A DNA stretch of 64,000 nucleotides, taken from the NCBI RefSeq assembly GCF_000247695.1, contig NW_004624784.1:10248794-10312793 (forward strand), written 5' to 3'. Under the pieces are notes generated by a model. It did not search any database. It was not told the origin of the DNA and was given only the letters and a program-made list of their open reading frames with translations. Made by a program: the position numbers and the translations under genes. Of this stretch, positions 35,635-46,600 are shown piece by piece (positions within the stretch are counted from its first letter, which is position 1; each line of letters opens with the position of its first letter). The stretch is from Heterocephalus glaber (lineage: Eukaryota > Chordata > Mammalia > Rodentia > Bathyergidae).

Positions 35635-35667
<33 letters not shown>
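35635..35667. repeat. (TG)16 microsatellite
   Basis: 33 nt of perfect TG alternation. Confidence 0.97.
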
Positions 35668-35670
<3 letters not shown>

Positions 35671-35899
35671 ATTAAGAGTTCAGATGTACATTTGTACTGC
35701 TTGAGATTTATAAGAGATATCTAAATATTACTATTAATAATGATTATTTCTGGATAGTAATTTTAGGAGAAATTTTCTATTACCCCCACATCTTCCTGCT
35801 CAGTACGTATTTTATTTTTTAAGGAAAAATAATGTTTTAAAATAAAGGCAGCTCCTGTACACCATAAAAATTATCATTTCTTTTGAGATCTTGAAATGG

Positions 35900-36095
35900 G
35901 TTACCTCTATTAACATTCCCCTTCTGTCTTTTACATTTGTCTATTATTTGTGTGGGGGCATGTATGTATCTACTATACTGTAAATTATTTTAGTGTCAGA
36001 GAATGTATCCGATTTATTTCCTAGCACTTCTCCCAAGTATCTATATCATTGTTCTGCACATAGTAAATACTTAATAAATACTGAGTATCTGAAAG
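35900..36095 (+). mobile_element. L2 3' end
   Basis: CTGTAAATTATTTTAGTGTCAG and CACATAGTAAATACTTAATA are L2 terminal segments. Confidence 0.65.
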
Positions 36096-36240
36096 CTTTT
36101 ACACATTGAAGACAATAAGTATTTTCTCATTGGATTAGACTAGACTTTCCGTAAGGCTGTGGTAATTACACACCAACTTATTTTTTCATTCAGAATATGA
36201 AAGCTATGCCAGACAAAGCTAACTTTTCATGTTAAACTCA

Positions 36241-36552
36241 GTGTATTCGTCAGCTGTCTGTACCTGACATAGGGTACCTATGAAGTAGGGAGGTTCATGT
36301 AGCTCCCAGCTTTGGAGGTTCATAGCAGAGGGTGAAACATCATGGTGGAAGCATGTGAAGGAGCAAAGGGTCGCACTGTCAACCAGAAAAGAAAGACGAG
36401 TGGGCAGGACCAGGTTTGCTTCCTAACAGGACTCCATAACAGTCCTCTCGCCAGAACTCAAGGGATTGCATAAGAACTACCTTGCACCCCAGTGACCTAA
36501 GGAATTCCCACAAGGCCCCAAGTCCGGAGGTTCCCTCACCTCCCAACAGTCC
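36241..36552 (-). mobile_element. MaLR-type LTR, antisense
   Basis: GGTGAAACATCATGGTGGAAG, CAGGACTCCATAACAGTCCT and CCCTCACCTCCCAACAG give the reversed MST/MT-type layout. Confidence 0.7.
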
Positions 36553-36568
36553 CCAGAAGACCGACCTT

Positions 36569-36686
36569 TTACATGTAGAGCTTTAGGGGGCGCTCACGAT
36601 CCAAAGCAGAGCACTCCAAGAAGTCAAGGAGGAGGCTGGACTTTGGAGACTCACTTCCATTCCTTTTTTCTTTCCACTCCTTTTCC

Positions 36687-36741
<55 letters not shown>
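36569..36741. other. Splice-acceptor-like tract joined to a CAG repeat
   Basis: TTTTTTCTTTCCACTCCTTT followed by TCCCCAG at 36664-36690 matches a polypyrimidine tract plus AG acceptor. Reading into the repeat in the Gln frame gives 18 Gln, one CAA, then a stop after eight more codons (36766-36768). On the minus strand the repeat encodes 18 Ala inside a 96-codon frame (36859-36569). Neither frame shows a known domain. Confidence 0.35.
36688..36741 (+). repeat. (CAG)18 trinucleotide repeat, uninterrupted
   Basis: 54 nt of perfect CAG (CTG on the other strand), followed by CAAGCT. It is the only pure trinucleotide repeat in the window. Confidence 0.98.
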
Positions 36742-36744
<3 letters not shown>

Positions 36745-38286
36745 GCTGAGCACAGTGGGAGCACCTAACGGCCCAGGCAGGCTTAAGTGGCACCAACCTT
36801 AATGCATTTGTTTGCCTACAGGCTTCATGACAGCACAGATGGTATGAGAAGCCACCCACTGCTAAGGACCCTCAGACATACCATGGACCTGCCTTCCCCC
36901 ATAATGAGCTTCCTCTCTCCCCCACAGGAGCAGACTGTAATGATGATGTTTTACTCAGCAAACTCTGGAAAAGAATAGGGGTTGGTTTTCTCTTGTTTTA
37001 TTGTCCTAATCACTGCATAAGTCTAAACCCTCTTAGAAATCCTCAGAGTGTAAAGCCTGAGACAGAGCAATTTCTCTGGAGCCAGTAGGCTCCTCACTCA
37101 TTAATTATGTACACGCTGGTGTCATTCTCAGGGCCAGACCATGGAAAGGGCATATACCATAGACAGGTATTTAAAAGTCAAATTCTCCCAGACTCTCAAT
37201 GGGGTAGTAAGCAAGATGTACAACATAGACCAGAAAATGACAAAGATGCTCTGGTTTCCATAATTCTCTCCACCTCTTCACCCCCTTCTGGAGTTTCCCT
37301 TTTGCAGATCTAACCTCATCCATGTGAAGATTGGGAAGTTTTGTGGTGTTCCTGCAGAGAGATGTCTAATATCTATCCTGCTCCCATGCTCTTGCTTTGA
37401 CAGCTTCCCAGAGGGCCTGTGCCAAGGCCTCAGGCTATCTGGGGAGAACACCCAGCTGGCCATCCTGGAGAACACCACCACAGGGAGGCAGAGCCAAGCC
37501 CAGCCAGGCAAGAGCAGCTGTTGCAATGGGACTTCAGGGAGTGGCATGCTTTGTGTTTGGTGTCACAAGGCACTGAACAGCATCTGCAAAGCACAGAAAG
37601 CCAATGCATAATGCAGAACTGCATGCTTCTACCTTCTCCTTCATTATTCTTCTAGGATTTGCAAAATAGATAGCTCGTCCATGGTTCCTGCCTACAGTCA
37701 TGTCCTCAGATACTCTTGTCTGTGGCGCTATTTTCTCATACCCAGGCAACTTTGGAGAGTCAAAGTGATGTCTGCTAAAATGGAGCTTGAGTGTGGCAGC
37801 AGGAAAAAGCATGTTTGGTTTTCAGGGACTAGGTTGTTAGGTCAAAGGTCCTATACTCTGAGATCCCCAAACCCAAGGTGCTGGAGTTCATGGTGAGGCT
37901 GAGTTGGATAGGAGCCTGGTGCTGCCAGATTTCCAGTGTACTTTATCTTGACCTAGGGACCAGGCACCAAAACCCCAGCCCCCATCCATTTGCTACTCTC
38001 CCAAGAGCTTCTATCCAAAGCTCCCACAGCTCAATTGAAAGCAGCAGGCGAAAAGTCAAATACTTCATTAAAAGCAGCAAGAGACTCCATTGTAAACCTA
38101 CAGCTCTTGCCCATCAAAGATCAGACACTGGGATCCAAATCAGTTCTGGTTTCAATCAGAGATCAGATACTTAAGAGGCAGCTTGTGGTGTGTATCTTTT
38201 CAATGTGCAGCAGAAAGCCCCTCAGTTTCACCTATTTTTGCCTTATTTTTATACCCTATAGAGACCCTCAAGAACTGCTGCACATA

Positions 38287-38288
<2 letters not shown>
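36742..38288. other. Repeat-poor sequence, nothing recognised
   Basis: Many short frames (60-131 codons) exist on both strands, none with a known domain. No clear repeat family. Confidence 0.4.
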
Positions 38289-38328
<40 letters not shown>

Positions 38329-38333
38329 ACACA
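38289..38333. repeat. (AC)n microsatellite, one interruption
   Basis: AC alternation with a single T near the 3' end. Confidence 0.96.
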
Positions 38334-38559
38334 TGGCCTCATTATGCTGAGACAGGGAGAAGCAGAGAAGCACTTCAAAAGGTAAGCATAGGCTTGAGTT
38401 TCAGGTTTATTGAATTCCTGGAAATGCTACCTCTCCTCCGGAGAAAGGTTAGTGTTTGGAAACAACTTTAATCTGGCCAAAGAAAAGAGAAAGAGGGAGG
38501 AAAAGACACAGGGAGAGGGGAGCATTGGCTGAGAGAGATCGAGAGAAAAAGAGAGAGAA
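38334..38559. other. Purine-rich sequence
   Basis: 38479-38560 is GA-rich with AGAGAG blocks. No gene. Confidence 0.5.
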
Positions 38560-38940
38560 TTGTTAATTTCAATTGATTTTCTGATAAGGTTTCATATCCT
38601 GAAGTGTGCTTCAAATCTGAGAAGTGACATCTGCTGAGATCGCCCGTCAGTGTCTGAATTCTCCTGAATGTAATTAGATCTGAGACAAGATAGAAGACTC
38701 AGTACGGTGGCCCTTAGGGAGGAAATGGTCTTTGAAAAGAATTATGTTAATCAGACTAGCCTTCTTCTTGCATCTGTTCTGCTGTTATTCTGGGTAAAAT
38801 TAATAGGTCTAAGGAAGGATCTGATCATAATGACAATCTGGTCTTCACAGCAGGAGGCTTTATAAAGGAGTTGAACTGTGCCTTGTTGAGAACACTTAAA
38901 GTAATTAGTTACAGGGCTACTCACTTTCTTTCCTTTTTAA
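38560..38940. promoter_or_regulatory. Candidate conserved noncoding element
   Basis: Repeat-free block with GTTAATTTCAATTGATTTT, CTGATAAGG (GATA core), GTAATTAGATCTG, AAAATTAATAGG and AAAGTAATTAG. Clustered homeodomain and GATA cores recall developmental enhancers. Inference only. Confidence 0.33.
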
Positions 38941-39092
38941 TAATAATAATGGTTATTAATGTTTACAAATTAAAGAGTCTTACTCCAGATGAAAGGAGCA
39001 TTGAAATGGAGACTGGGGAGCTGGCGGCTTCCACCTTTCTGCCTCCTGCTGAGGATGAGCACCCCACAGCCACCCCTTTTCCCTGCTGTATT

Positions 39093-39095
<3 letters not shown>

Positions 39096-39125
<30 letters not shown>
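39096..39125. repeat. (TC)15 microsatellite
   Basis: About 30 nt of perfect TC alternation. Confidence 0.97.
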
Positions 39126-39128
<3 letters not shown>

Positions 39129-39224
39129 CAACCCTGTCCCCTCCCTTGTTGCCTCCCACAGCTCCCAGAGCTTGCAGAGGGGGAGAAACCAGCAGAGCTC
39201 TGAGCAGAAGCCAGGATTTCTGAC

Positions 39225-39280
39225 CTCCATGTGCATAATGCCTGCCACAAAGTAGATGCTCAGTCAATATTTGCTGGTAG
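39225..39280 (+). mobile_element. L2 or MIR 3' terminus
   Basis: GCCTGCCACAAAGTAGATGC and TCAGTCAATATTTGC are the common L2/MIR tail. Confidence 0.5.
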
Positions 39281-39284
39281 AATG

Positions 39285-39435
39285 GAAGAAAAACTAGAAA
39301 TAAAAAAGAAAAGGAAGAAAAGAGAGACATAAAAGAGAAGAAATAAAAGAGGAAAGGAGAATGACTAGGAGTAATAAAGAAAAGAAAGAGAAAGTAAGAA
39401 TAAGAAAGAAAGCAAAAAGAAAGAGAAAAAGCATT
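39285..39435. repeat. Polypurine tract
   Basis: About 150 nt that is nearly all A and G, built of degenerate GAAA/AAGAG units, with few pyrimidine interruptions. Confidence 0.85.
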
Positions 39436-39514
39436 CTCACTATTTGCCTACAAGAAATCATTTCAAAGCAGAGACAAGGGTTGGCATTATAATTTATGTC
39501 CCAGTCTCTGTCAG

Positions 39515-39725
39515 TCCATAAGCCAGGTTGGATAAACTACAGCCAACAGGCTAACTCCTGCCCATCATCTGAGTTTATAAATAAAGTATTGTAGGCCCAT
39601 ACATTCACACGTTGTCTATAGCTGCTTTCACACAACACCTGCATATTTGAGTGGCTGTGACAGAGACTGGCCCTCCAAGCCTAAAAGTGTACTTATGTGG
39701 CCTTTTGCAGAGGTCTCTTCAGGTC
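39515..39725 (-). mobile_element. hAT-Charlie nonautonomous DNA transposon (MER1-like)
   Basis: GATAAACTACAGCCAACAGG, TTTATAAATAAAGTATTGTAG, GTCTATAGCTGCTTTCACAC and TGACAGAGACTGGCCCTCC lie in MER1-group order, here in the opposite sense to the copy at 48870. The subfamily is not certain. Confidence 0.75.
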
Positions 39726-39949
39726 ATTGGGTATTAAGACATCTTGAGTGGGACTGGAAACCAACACTTCTTAGCAGGCAGAGGTGAGGGCAGGGCAGAG
39801 GGAGGAGGATGGGATGGAGAGCAGCCTGTTGTGCTTCTGTCTTCTCAGTCCAAGAGCAGAACTAGATGCAGCACGTCTGCCCTGTGTCCTCAAGGGTGAA
39901 GGGGGTGGGGCTGAAAGCCACTTTGCCTTCTAATAATGCAGCATTACAG

Positions 39950-40130
39950 AAGAGTAAAGTCCAAAGGGAGAAGACCTGGATCCAAGATCTTCCCTACAGT
40001 GACTATGTCGTCTTTGCCAAATCATTTAACTCAGGCCCCATCTTCTGAATGTCAGTTTTCTCACTCATGAAATGGAAATGAAAATAATATAACTGAATAG
40101 CTTTGACATGTTGAATGATAGCAAAGTTTG
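39950..40130 (+). mobile_element. MIR SINE
   Basis: AGACCTGGATCCAAGATCTTC, CAAATCATTTAACTCAGG and TTTTCTCACTCATGAAATGG fit MIR. Confidence 0.6.
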
Positions 40131-40309
40131 TCAATGTATTTTGAAAGCCACATAATTTTAGGCAAACAATACCTATTTGCTAAAATATTATACAATAATT
40201 TGATAAACCTGGATAAACCAGTATGTGGGTCCTGGGTAGCATGTGCTTTGGTCTCCCAAGATCTTCCTCTAACAGAAGATCACATATCATCTTGAAAGAA
40301 TTTTTGGTA

Positions 40310-40690
40310 AAGCTGGGTATGTAGAGACCATCAAGCTTTGAATCTACACATCAAATCCAGTGGCATAAAACTGCAAGCATTAATTTTTTGCTTACAGATG
40401 ATCTAGAACAGGTTCAGGTGGGCTTGGCTACAGATTGTGGGTCTGGCCCATGGAGGTTGCATCAGGAGCCTCCCACAGCATGATTTTTCACAGCTGATAA
40501 TCAGGAGCACATGGGCCCAAGCCTCTGTGTACATCCTACCTGTTGACAGCCTGTTGGCTATGGCAAGAGACAGGAGAGCATCTCCTCTCACCCTAAGGCC
40601 AAAGCAAGTCCAATGGTCGAGCCCAACACCAAATGGGGTGGGAAAGTATATTCCTAAATAGAAGTGAATATTTGTTGAAAAATAATCCAC
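40310..40690 (+). mobile_element. Ancient interspersed repeat, same family as 19185
   Basis: CCAGTGGCATAAAACTGCAA, GATTGTGGGTCTGGCCCATG and GGCCAAAGCAAGTCCAATGG match that family. Name not recalled with confidence. Confidence 0.55.
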
Positions 40691-41432
40691 TACTGAAGTT
40701 AAAGCCTTAGCTAAGCAGTGTCTGGAGCAGTCCCAAGGTACTAGATCCAGATGTTTAAATATGCTATCATTTTCAGGTAAGTTAGTGCAGGTGGGGCTGT
40801 GGATCCTGTTGCTAATTTCATGAACAGTTTACCCTTGACCTCACATTTGCATTTCTTCATATCTTTGAACTGTGTTCTGTTAAGCATAGAAATCTGCACA
40901 GTTTCTATAATAACTCAAATTCATTGATCAAATTTTCTGTATATTCAAAAAGAAATTTGAGTCTTTTCAAAAATACAGGTATAATAAAGATGCTGGAGGA
41001 CTGAGGATAATGGTAACAGAGGCAAAAGGAACCAGGATCAAAATCAGATTTCAGCAAGAGCTGAGGTCACCTTAAGTAAGAATGACAGCCATGAGCAGGG
41101 GGTCCCAATTAATTCATTACACCTTAATTAGAAAAACTGTCTCTGTTCTTTCATTGTCCTCACTGCCCTCTAGAGCTCTAGGGAATGCTGTGGCATCTGG
41201 GGAAGGGGCAAAGCCAGTTTCTCTGTTTTTCTCCCACTGTCTTCTTTCTGCTCCTCAAGAGGTAAGGGTAAGGTTGCCATAGGATCAACAGCTTTATAAA
41301 TATGCAGAAGAAAGACAAATCAACCTGAAATCCAAAAAAATAATTAAAATATAAATAGACTTGTTTGTTTCAAGGATTTGCAATGAATGCTTGACTCAGT
41401 CTGAAGATTAATCAGTGATGGGTAATTATACG

Positions 41433-41434
<2 letters not shown>
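40691..41434. other. Unassigned sequence
   Basis: No recognised gene or repeat. Confidence 0.4.

Positions 41435-41475
<41 letters not shown>
41435..41475. repeat. (CA)20 microsatellite
   Basis: About 41 nt of perfect CA alternation. Confidence 0.97.
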
Positions 41476-41477
<2 letters not shown>

Positions 41478-41871
41478 ATGTATGTGAAAACATAACCCTG
41501 GTCCCTTCTAAACAGCATAAATGCAAGAAACAGTGCGAGTTTTCTGGTTCAGAGGTGAAGTCACCTGAAGGTCCTTACAGAGCCTAAGAGATCTCTTCAC
41601 ATCAGCAGAGAAGGGCCCTGGGTAGGTGTTGCTGGAATCTGCCAACAGCCTCCCTCCCTCCTACTGTCTCCTTTTTTCCATCCCTTCTTTCTTCCCTCCT
41701 TCATTTTGCCTGCATTTCTGCCCTGAAATTTTATTTTTTTCTGTCAAAGGAGACAAGCAACCCAGCAGTCCATAGAAATTTATGAAATTTTCACTCTGCA
41801 ATGTTTGTAAAATAGACAATGAGATGAAGAAATCCAAGCCCTGGCCTAAAGGGGCTCACATCTAAAGCAAT
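41476..41871. other. Unassigned sequence
   Basis: Includes a C/T-rich patch at about 41647-41702. No gene. Confidence 0.4.
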
Positions 41872-42073
41872 TTTTTCTCAACTGGAGGGTACTTTTGCCT
41901 GTCCAGGAAACAACTGGTGATGGCTAGAGCCAATTTTGATTGTCAAGGCCTGAGATGGGTACTATCAGAATTTGTTAGGTAGAGGCCAAGGAGACTGCTA
42001 AATATCCTACAATACAGGAAAAGCCCTTAGACAGAATTATTGGATCCAATAGTGCTGAGGTTAAGAAACTCAG
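41872..42073 (+). mobile_element. MER20 (hAT-Charlie) DNA transposon
   Basis: TTTCTCAACTGGAGGGTACT, GGTAGAGGCCAAGGAGACTG, AATATCCTACAATACAGGAA and TAGTGCTGAGGTTAAGAAAC align with MER20 from end to end. Confidence 0.9.
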
Positions 42074-42334
42074 AAACCTTTGTTTAGAAGAAGCATAATA
42101 CAAACACATTAAAAGGCTACTCCCTTTCAGACTGTGTGGAATAAGGGCCTTATATGCACTGGGAACACTGCAGGTCTTGGTTCTCTCTCTCTGCTTTCTG
42201 ATCCTCCCAAATTCTGCTGGTTCCCAGACTTGCCGACACCTTTGAGAACCTGGGATCATTGATCAGAGTTGCAGTTTCAGGAATGGACCCTCTGTCCCCT
42301 AATGTTCCATTCCTGAAGTCTTCCTAGTATTTGG

Positions 42335-42376
42335 CCATCCATCCATCCACCCATCCATTCATCCATCCATCCATCC
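42335..42376. repeat. (CATC)n microsatellite
   Basis: About ten CATC units with two single-base variants. Confidence 0.95.
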
Positions 42377-42660
42377 TGCCAGGAGTCTAGTATTTGATGA
42401 TACTAGAATTATTCAAACTCTGCTGGACAAATCTCACTCACATGAGACTTCTTGGGAACAGGAATAAATCCATCTACAGCACTGAGAATCAGTGCTGGAT
42501 TGAGCATTCCGTGAGAGAGTTTTGCTTAATGACTGTGGGAAATGTTCCAGTTTCCTACTATTCCTAGTGCATTTAAATTCCCTATCTGTTAAATGGGCTT
42601 CCCACTCCAACCCAGGGCATTGCTCCTCAAGACGTAGGTCTATGTACTCAACCTGGTTTA

Positions 42661-42774
42661 TTTATTTATTTATTTATTCTTTCTTTCTTTTTTTTTTTTT
42701 TGGTACCGGGGATTGAACTAGGGTCCTTGAGCTTGCGAGGCAGGCGGTGGAACCACTGAGCTAAATCCCCGGCC
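42661..42774 (-). mobile_element. ID-type SINE with a microsatellite tail
   Basis: Antisense. GGTACCGGGGATTGAACTAG through GAGCTAAATCCCCGGCCC is the body. Its reversed tail is a (TTTA)n-(TTCT)n-T run at 42661-42702. The perfect 14-bp duplication CTCAACCTGGTTTA lies at 42647-42660 and 42775-42788. Confidence 0.96.
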
Positions 42775-42829
42775 CTCAACCTGGTTTATTGCTAGAGGAA
42801 GGAAATGGAAATGAATGTTAGGGTGGTAG

Positions 42830-43045
42830 CATCCTGACTGTGCCCCCTGCTGGTTTTGTAGCTGTGGGCAAGGTTTTGAAGCTTACTCTGCCTTACTTTC
42901 TTTATTGTACAATGAGAATGATAATGGTACTCTGTTAAAGGAGTCACCACGAAAATAAATGGAGTTAGTACACGCAAGGCACTTAGAACAGTGCCTAGAA
43001 CAGACTGAGTTGAAAAAATATTGACCATCACTATCAGTTATTATC
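42830..43045 (+). mobile_element. MIR SINE
   Basis: TGTAGCTGTGGGCAAGGTTT, TTATTGTACAATGAGAATGA and GCACTTAGAACAGTGCCTAG lie in MIR order. Confidence 0.8.
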
Positions 43046-43188
43046 ACCCTTGACAGAGTAGTCCTTAGTTTGGAGATCATAAAAAAAAACCCTACTATGT
43101 GCTAGAGGCATGGAGAGAAACAGCAAGGCCCTATGCTCAGCAGTGAGACCCTTAAGGAACACCTCCTTTCATCACCAAATGTTAAACA

Positions 43189-43393
43189 AGGGCTTCCCAT
43201 CCTCAGCATTGTTGCCATGCAGGGCCAGATAATTCTTTGTTGCAGAGAACTGTCCTGTGCATTGAGCAGGTAAGATGTTTAGCAGTATCCTGCCAGAGAC
43301 AATAGCACCCTCCTGCATAACTGTGACAACCAACATCTGCCATCATTGCCAAATTCCCCTAGGGACAAAAATCCCCTTGGTTGGGAATTAATG
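43189..43393 (-). mobile_element. MER20 DNA transposon, antisense
   Basis: CCAGATAATTCTTTGTTGCAG, GTCCTGTGCATTGAGCAGGT and ATTGCCAAATTCCCCTAGGG are reversed MER20 segments. It lies 1.1 kb from the sense copy. Confidence 0.9.
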
Positions 43394-43799
43394 TCTTAAA
43401 CAATAATGATAATATTTAGTAATAAAAATGATAATCATGTGTAAGGAATTGCCTCCTGGTCAACTATAATTTCCCTTTCAATTGAATACAAAGGAAACTT
43501 TCAGATGCTGAATATAAATGTAGATACTTTTGGAAATACTGTCCTTCTGCAGAAACTGAGCCTTCTCCCCACTATGCAGCCTGGTCAGTCCCTCCAAGGC
43601 AATGATCTTCCAGTTAAACAAAGTAACTGTGAGGTGTATGGGTTGCAGTGTTTAAATGAGTAAGTCCCTTCCTGAGCAGAGATAACTGTGGATTTTGTGA
43701 TTAATGCATATATTCCACACAATTATGATGTTAATATAAACATGACTTTGGAAAGATAACAATATAAATATGTATTAACCAGTAATCACTTACATGTCT

Positions 43800-44022
43800 C
43801 TATCAGACTTTCAGTCACACGGATCTTGGCTTGAGACCTCACGGCAGTGACTACTGAAGGGGCAGAAGTAGGTTCTTTATCCTCTCAGTCCCTGTTACCT
43901 CGTCTACAGAATGGGGCTAATAATTGCACGCATTTTGTGAAGATAAAGAGAATTCATTAATAAGAATTTAGTACAGTATGAGGTACATAGAAAATACTCA
44001 ATAAATATTAGCAATTGTTGAT
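43800..44022 (+). mobile_element. MIR SINE
   Basis: TACCTCGTCTACAGAATGGG and ATAGAAAATACTCAATAAAT are the MIR core and tail. The 5' part is diverged. Confidence 0.7.
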
Positions 44023-44147
44023 GAAAAGAGGGAAATGATGGCAAAATTTTTTTAAAAGAATAACACATAGGCACAGTTTGATGCCTCTTTCTCCCTACTT
44101 TCAGCTGGTTTCAGGTGCTATTTAACAAAATTCTGGGCTCCCAACTG

Positions 44148-44588
44148 TTCTGGGCTGAATAGTGGCTCCCCAAAAGTCACACCCACCAAGAAACTCAGAA
44201 TGTAACCATATTTAAAAGCAGGGTTCTTACAGATGTAATTGGTGTGACAAGGTCCCACTGGATTAAGGTGTGCCCCACATGCAATGACTGATCCCTTACA
44301 AACAGGCCATGACCAGAGACAGACACACAGGAAAGAAAGGCAGCTGAAGCTGGAGGCAGAAAGTGGAATGATGCAGCTATAAACCAAAGGACATAAAGAA
44401 TTGCTGGCAAACATCAAAAGCCAGAAGGGGGAAGAGAGGATCCTTTCCTGAACCCTTTGGAGGGAATATGGCCCTGCGCAAACCTGAATTTCTGAGTTTG
44501 GCCTATAGAACTTGACATACTAAATTCTTGTTTTTTTAAGCCATCCAGTTTGTTGGAACCTTGCTACAACAGCTCTGGGATATTAACA
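44148..44588 (+). mobile_element. MLT1-type MaLR LTR
   Basis: AACTCAGAATGTAACCATAT, CTTACAGATGTAATTGGTGT, ACAGACACACAGGAAAGAAA, GCTGGCAAACATCAAAAGCC and TTTTAAGCCATCCAGTTTG lie in LTR order. Confidence 0.85.
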
Positions 44589-44716
44589 TACAAACTTACT
44601 CTGTCTCTCAGGCTCTGTTTGAGTAGGTACTGCTACTTTTTGATCTGTGCAACAATAGGTTCCCACAGGTGTTTTTAACCATCTATTTATTTATATCAAA
44701 GCCAGAATCACTTTTT

Positions 44717-44859
44717 AAAAAGGTTTTTTTGAGATAGGATCTCACTCTAATTAAGGCTGGTCTTGAACTCACTATGTAGCCCAGGCTGGCCTTGAACTTG
44801 TGGCGATCCTCCTGTAATCTCAGCCAGGGATTACAGGGATGCACCACCACGCCTGGCCG
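44717..44859 (-). mobile_element. B1 SINE (7SL-derived)
   Basis: Antisense monomer. TGAGATAGGATCTCACTCTA, ACTATGTAGCCCAGGCTGGC and GGATTACAGGGATGCACCAC are classic reversed B1. The duplication GAATCACTTTT lies at 44705-44715 and 44860-44870. B1 places the host among rodents. Confidence 0.95.
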
Positions 44860-44870
44860 GAATCACTTTT

Positions 44871-45297
44871 AATTATTTTGTTCTGTTACTGAGCTCAAGT
44901 CTACAGTCACTTCAAGCAAGCCCTGGTATCACTTCCTGGTCAGAGCATCTGAGTTGACTTAGAGTCTTATCCCATTCCTCTCCTTCCACCATTATTTTTC
45001 TTGTTTTGGAATGGCCCAGTGGAAAGCCTGCTGGTCACATTCTTTCCATCTTCTGGTCACAATCAAAATTTGTCTTAGTTACACTTGGAAACCCTCCTAA
45101 TGTACACATGTCATTTAATTACTTTCTGCTTGTCTTCATTCTGATCAGTGGGTCCTTGCCAATGGACTGACCAGTTGATGACCCTAATACTTGACCAGTT
45201 TACAAAGACTCCTTTGGCAGTTATTGCTGTTGACATCAATTGCTCTATAAATAAATGTTGCCATTTTCCCACTGAACCTAAAATAAAATAAAGTATT
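44871..45297. other. Unassigned sequence
   Basis: No recognised gene or repeat. Confidence 0.4.
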
Positions 45298-45570
45298 CAT
45301 AGAATCCTGGGTTTGGAAGGGAACATAAAGATGCTTTTCTTCCAGTATCCACCACCTTATACACCTCATGGTCAATGTGTGAATTTTCTCTACAACATTC
45401 TTATCAAGTAGGCATCAAGACAGTGCTTTAAAACTTCCAGTGATGAGAAGTTTGCTGCTTCTTACAACTGTCCATTTTATCTTGAGACATTTCTCGTATT
45501 AGGAAGGTCCTTACACTGATATAAAATCTGCCTGTCACTCTAACTATGAATCCTGGTTTTGCCCTCACAG
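45298..45570 (-). mobile_element. CR1/L3-type LINE 3' fragment, antisense
   Basis: TAGAATCCTGGGTTTGGAAG, AACTTCCAGTGATGAGAAGT and TGATATAAAATCTGCCTGTC match the reversed 3' region of mammalian CR1/L3. Confidence 0.7.
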
Positions 45571-46089
45571 CCTAAGCAAAATAATGCTATTCACTTTCCT
45601 TTGGCTCTCACATCTAATAATAGTGGTTTCAAATTCACCACCCAGCTCCCAACTCCTGAATAATTTGTTTTTTTACTCCAATCTGAACTATCCTTACTTT
45701 TTCAATTATTTTATAACAAAATTTAAAGTCCCTAAACATTTCTGTCACTATCTGTGCACCCATTCAAAGACACACATATTGCATGTCCATAAAATCATAC
45801 ATAGCAATCCCAGTAATTACAGTAGGTAACAGTAAACTGGATTATACCAAATTGCTTTTAAAAGACCTCATTTTCTTTGAGTTTCTTCTTCAGCGAACAA
45901 GAAACAACACTAGGTATAGACACACAAAACTCTAGTGTAAAGAACTGAAAGAGCTACTTAAGAGTAAAATAATTCACTAAGATAGTCAAGGAAAAAGTTA
46001 GAAAACCTTGAGAGTAAACTGGACTTTGAACAAATGTGAAAAAAGAGGCAGGCACCATAGGGCTTGTGTTTTTAGCCCAAACCTATGGT
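45571..46089. other. Unassigned sequence
   Basis: An 81-codon frame at 45584-45829 lacks any known signature. Confidence 0.4.
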
Positions 46090-46600
46090 TGGGTCTATGT
46101 TCTGTTCTATTCTTGGTGTGCAACAAAGCCCCTTAAACTTAGTGGGATAAAACAATAACATTTTATTAGAACAGGCACTGTGCGTCAGGTATTCGGGCAG
46201 GGCCAAGGGGCATGTGTGTGCTGCATCAGGTCTGGGTTGTCAGCTGTGAGGTCTCTAATACTGGAGTGACAGAAAGCCCCAGGTGCTGGAGTCTGAACAT
46301 TTCCTGCAGTGTCAATTGAAGCATCCTCACATGGCTTTCTGTGTTTTGGGTTTCTCACAGCACAGCATCTGGGTTTCAAGAGGAAGTGTCTCCAAAATGT
46401 GCTTTAACCAGGTGGATGCTGCTGGTCTTTTTCAACCTCACTTTGGAGGCATCCCTTTCACTGTATTCCCTTGGTTACCTAATGATGGAGAAGCCATGTG
46501 GTTACCTTATAGAAGAGCATGTGGGATGGAAAAATATTACTCCCTCCACCTTGGGATATATAATCAGGTATTGTCTGGCAAAGTAAAAGTTAGCAGTGTC
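46090..46600 (+). mobile_element. Ancient interspersed repeat, related to 19185
   Basis: AACTTAGTGGGATAAAACAA and the following GGGCAGGGCCAAGGGG block fit the same type. The right edge is uncertain. Confidence 0.5.

Noticed and set aside
38963..39330. Several Arg/Glu- or Ser/Leu-rich frames
   Set aside because: All cross the (TC)15 microsatellite, which lacks stops in most frames.
25501..41475. Microsatellites as a CRISPR-like or satellite array
   Set aside because: Units are 2-4 bp without spacers and are ordinary eukaryotic simple repeats.
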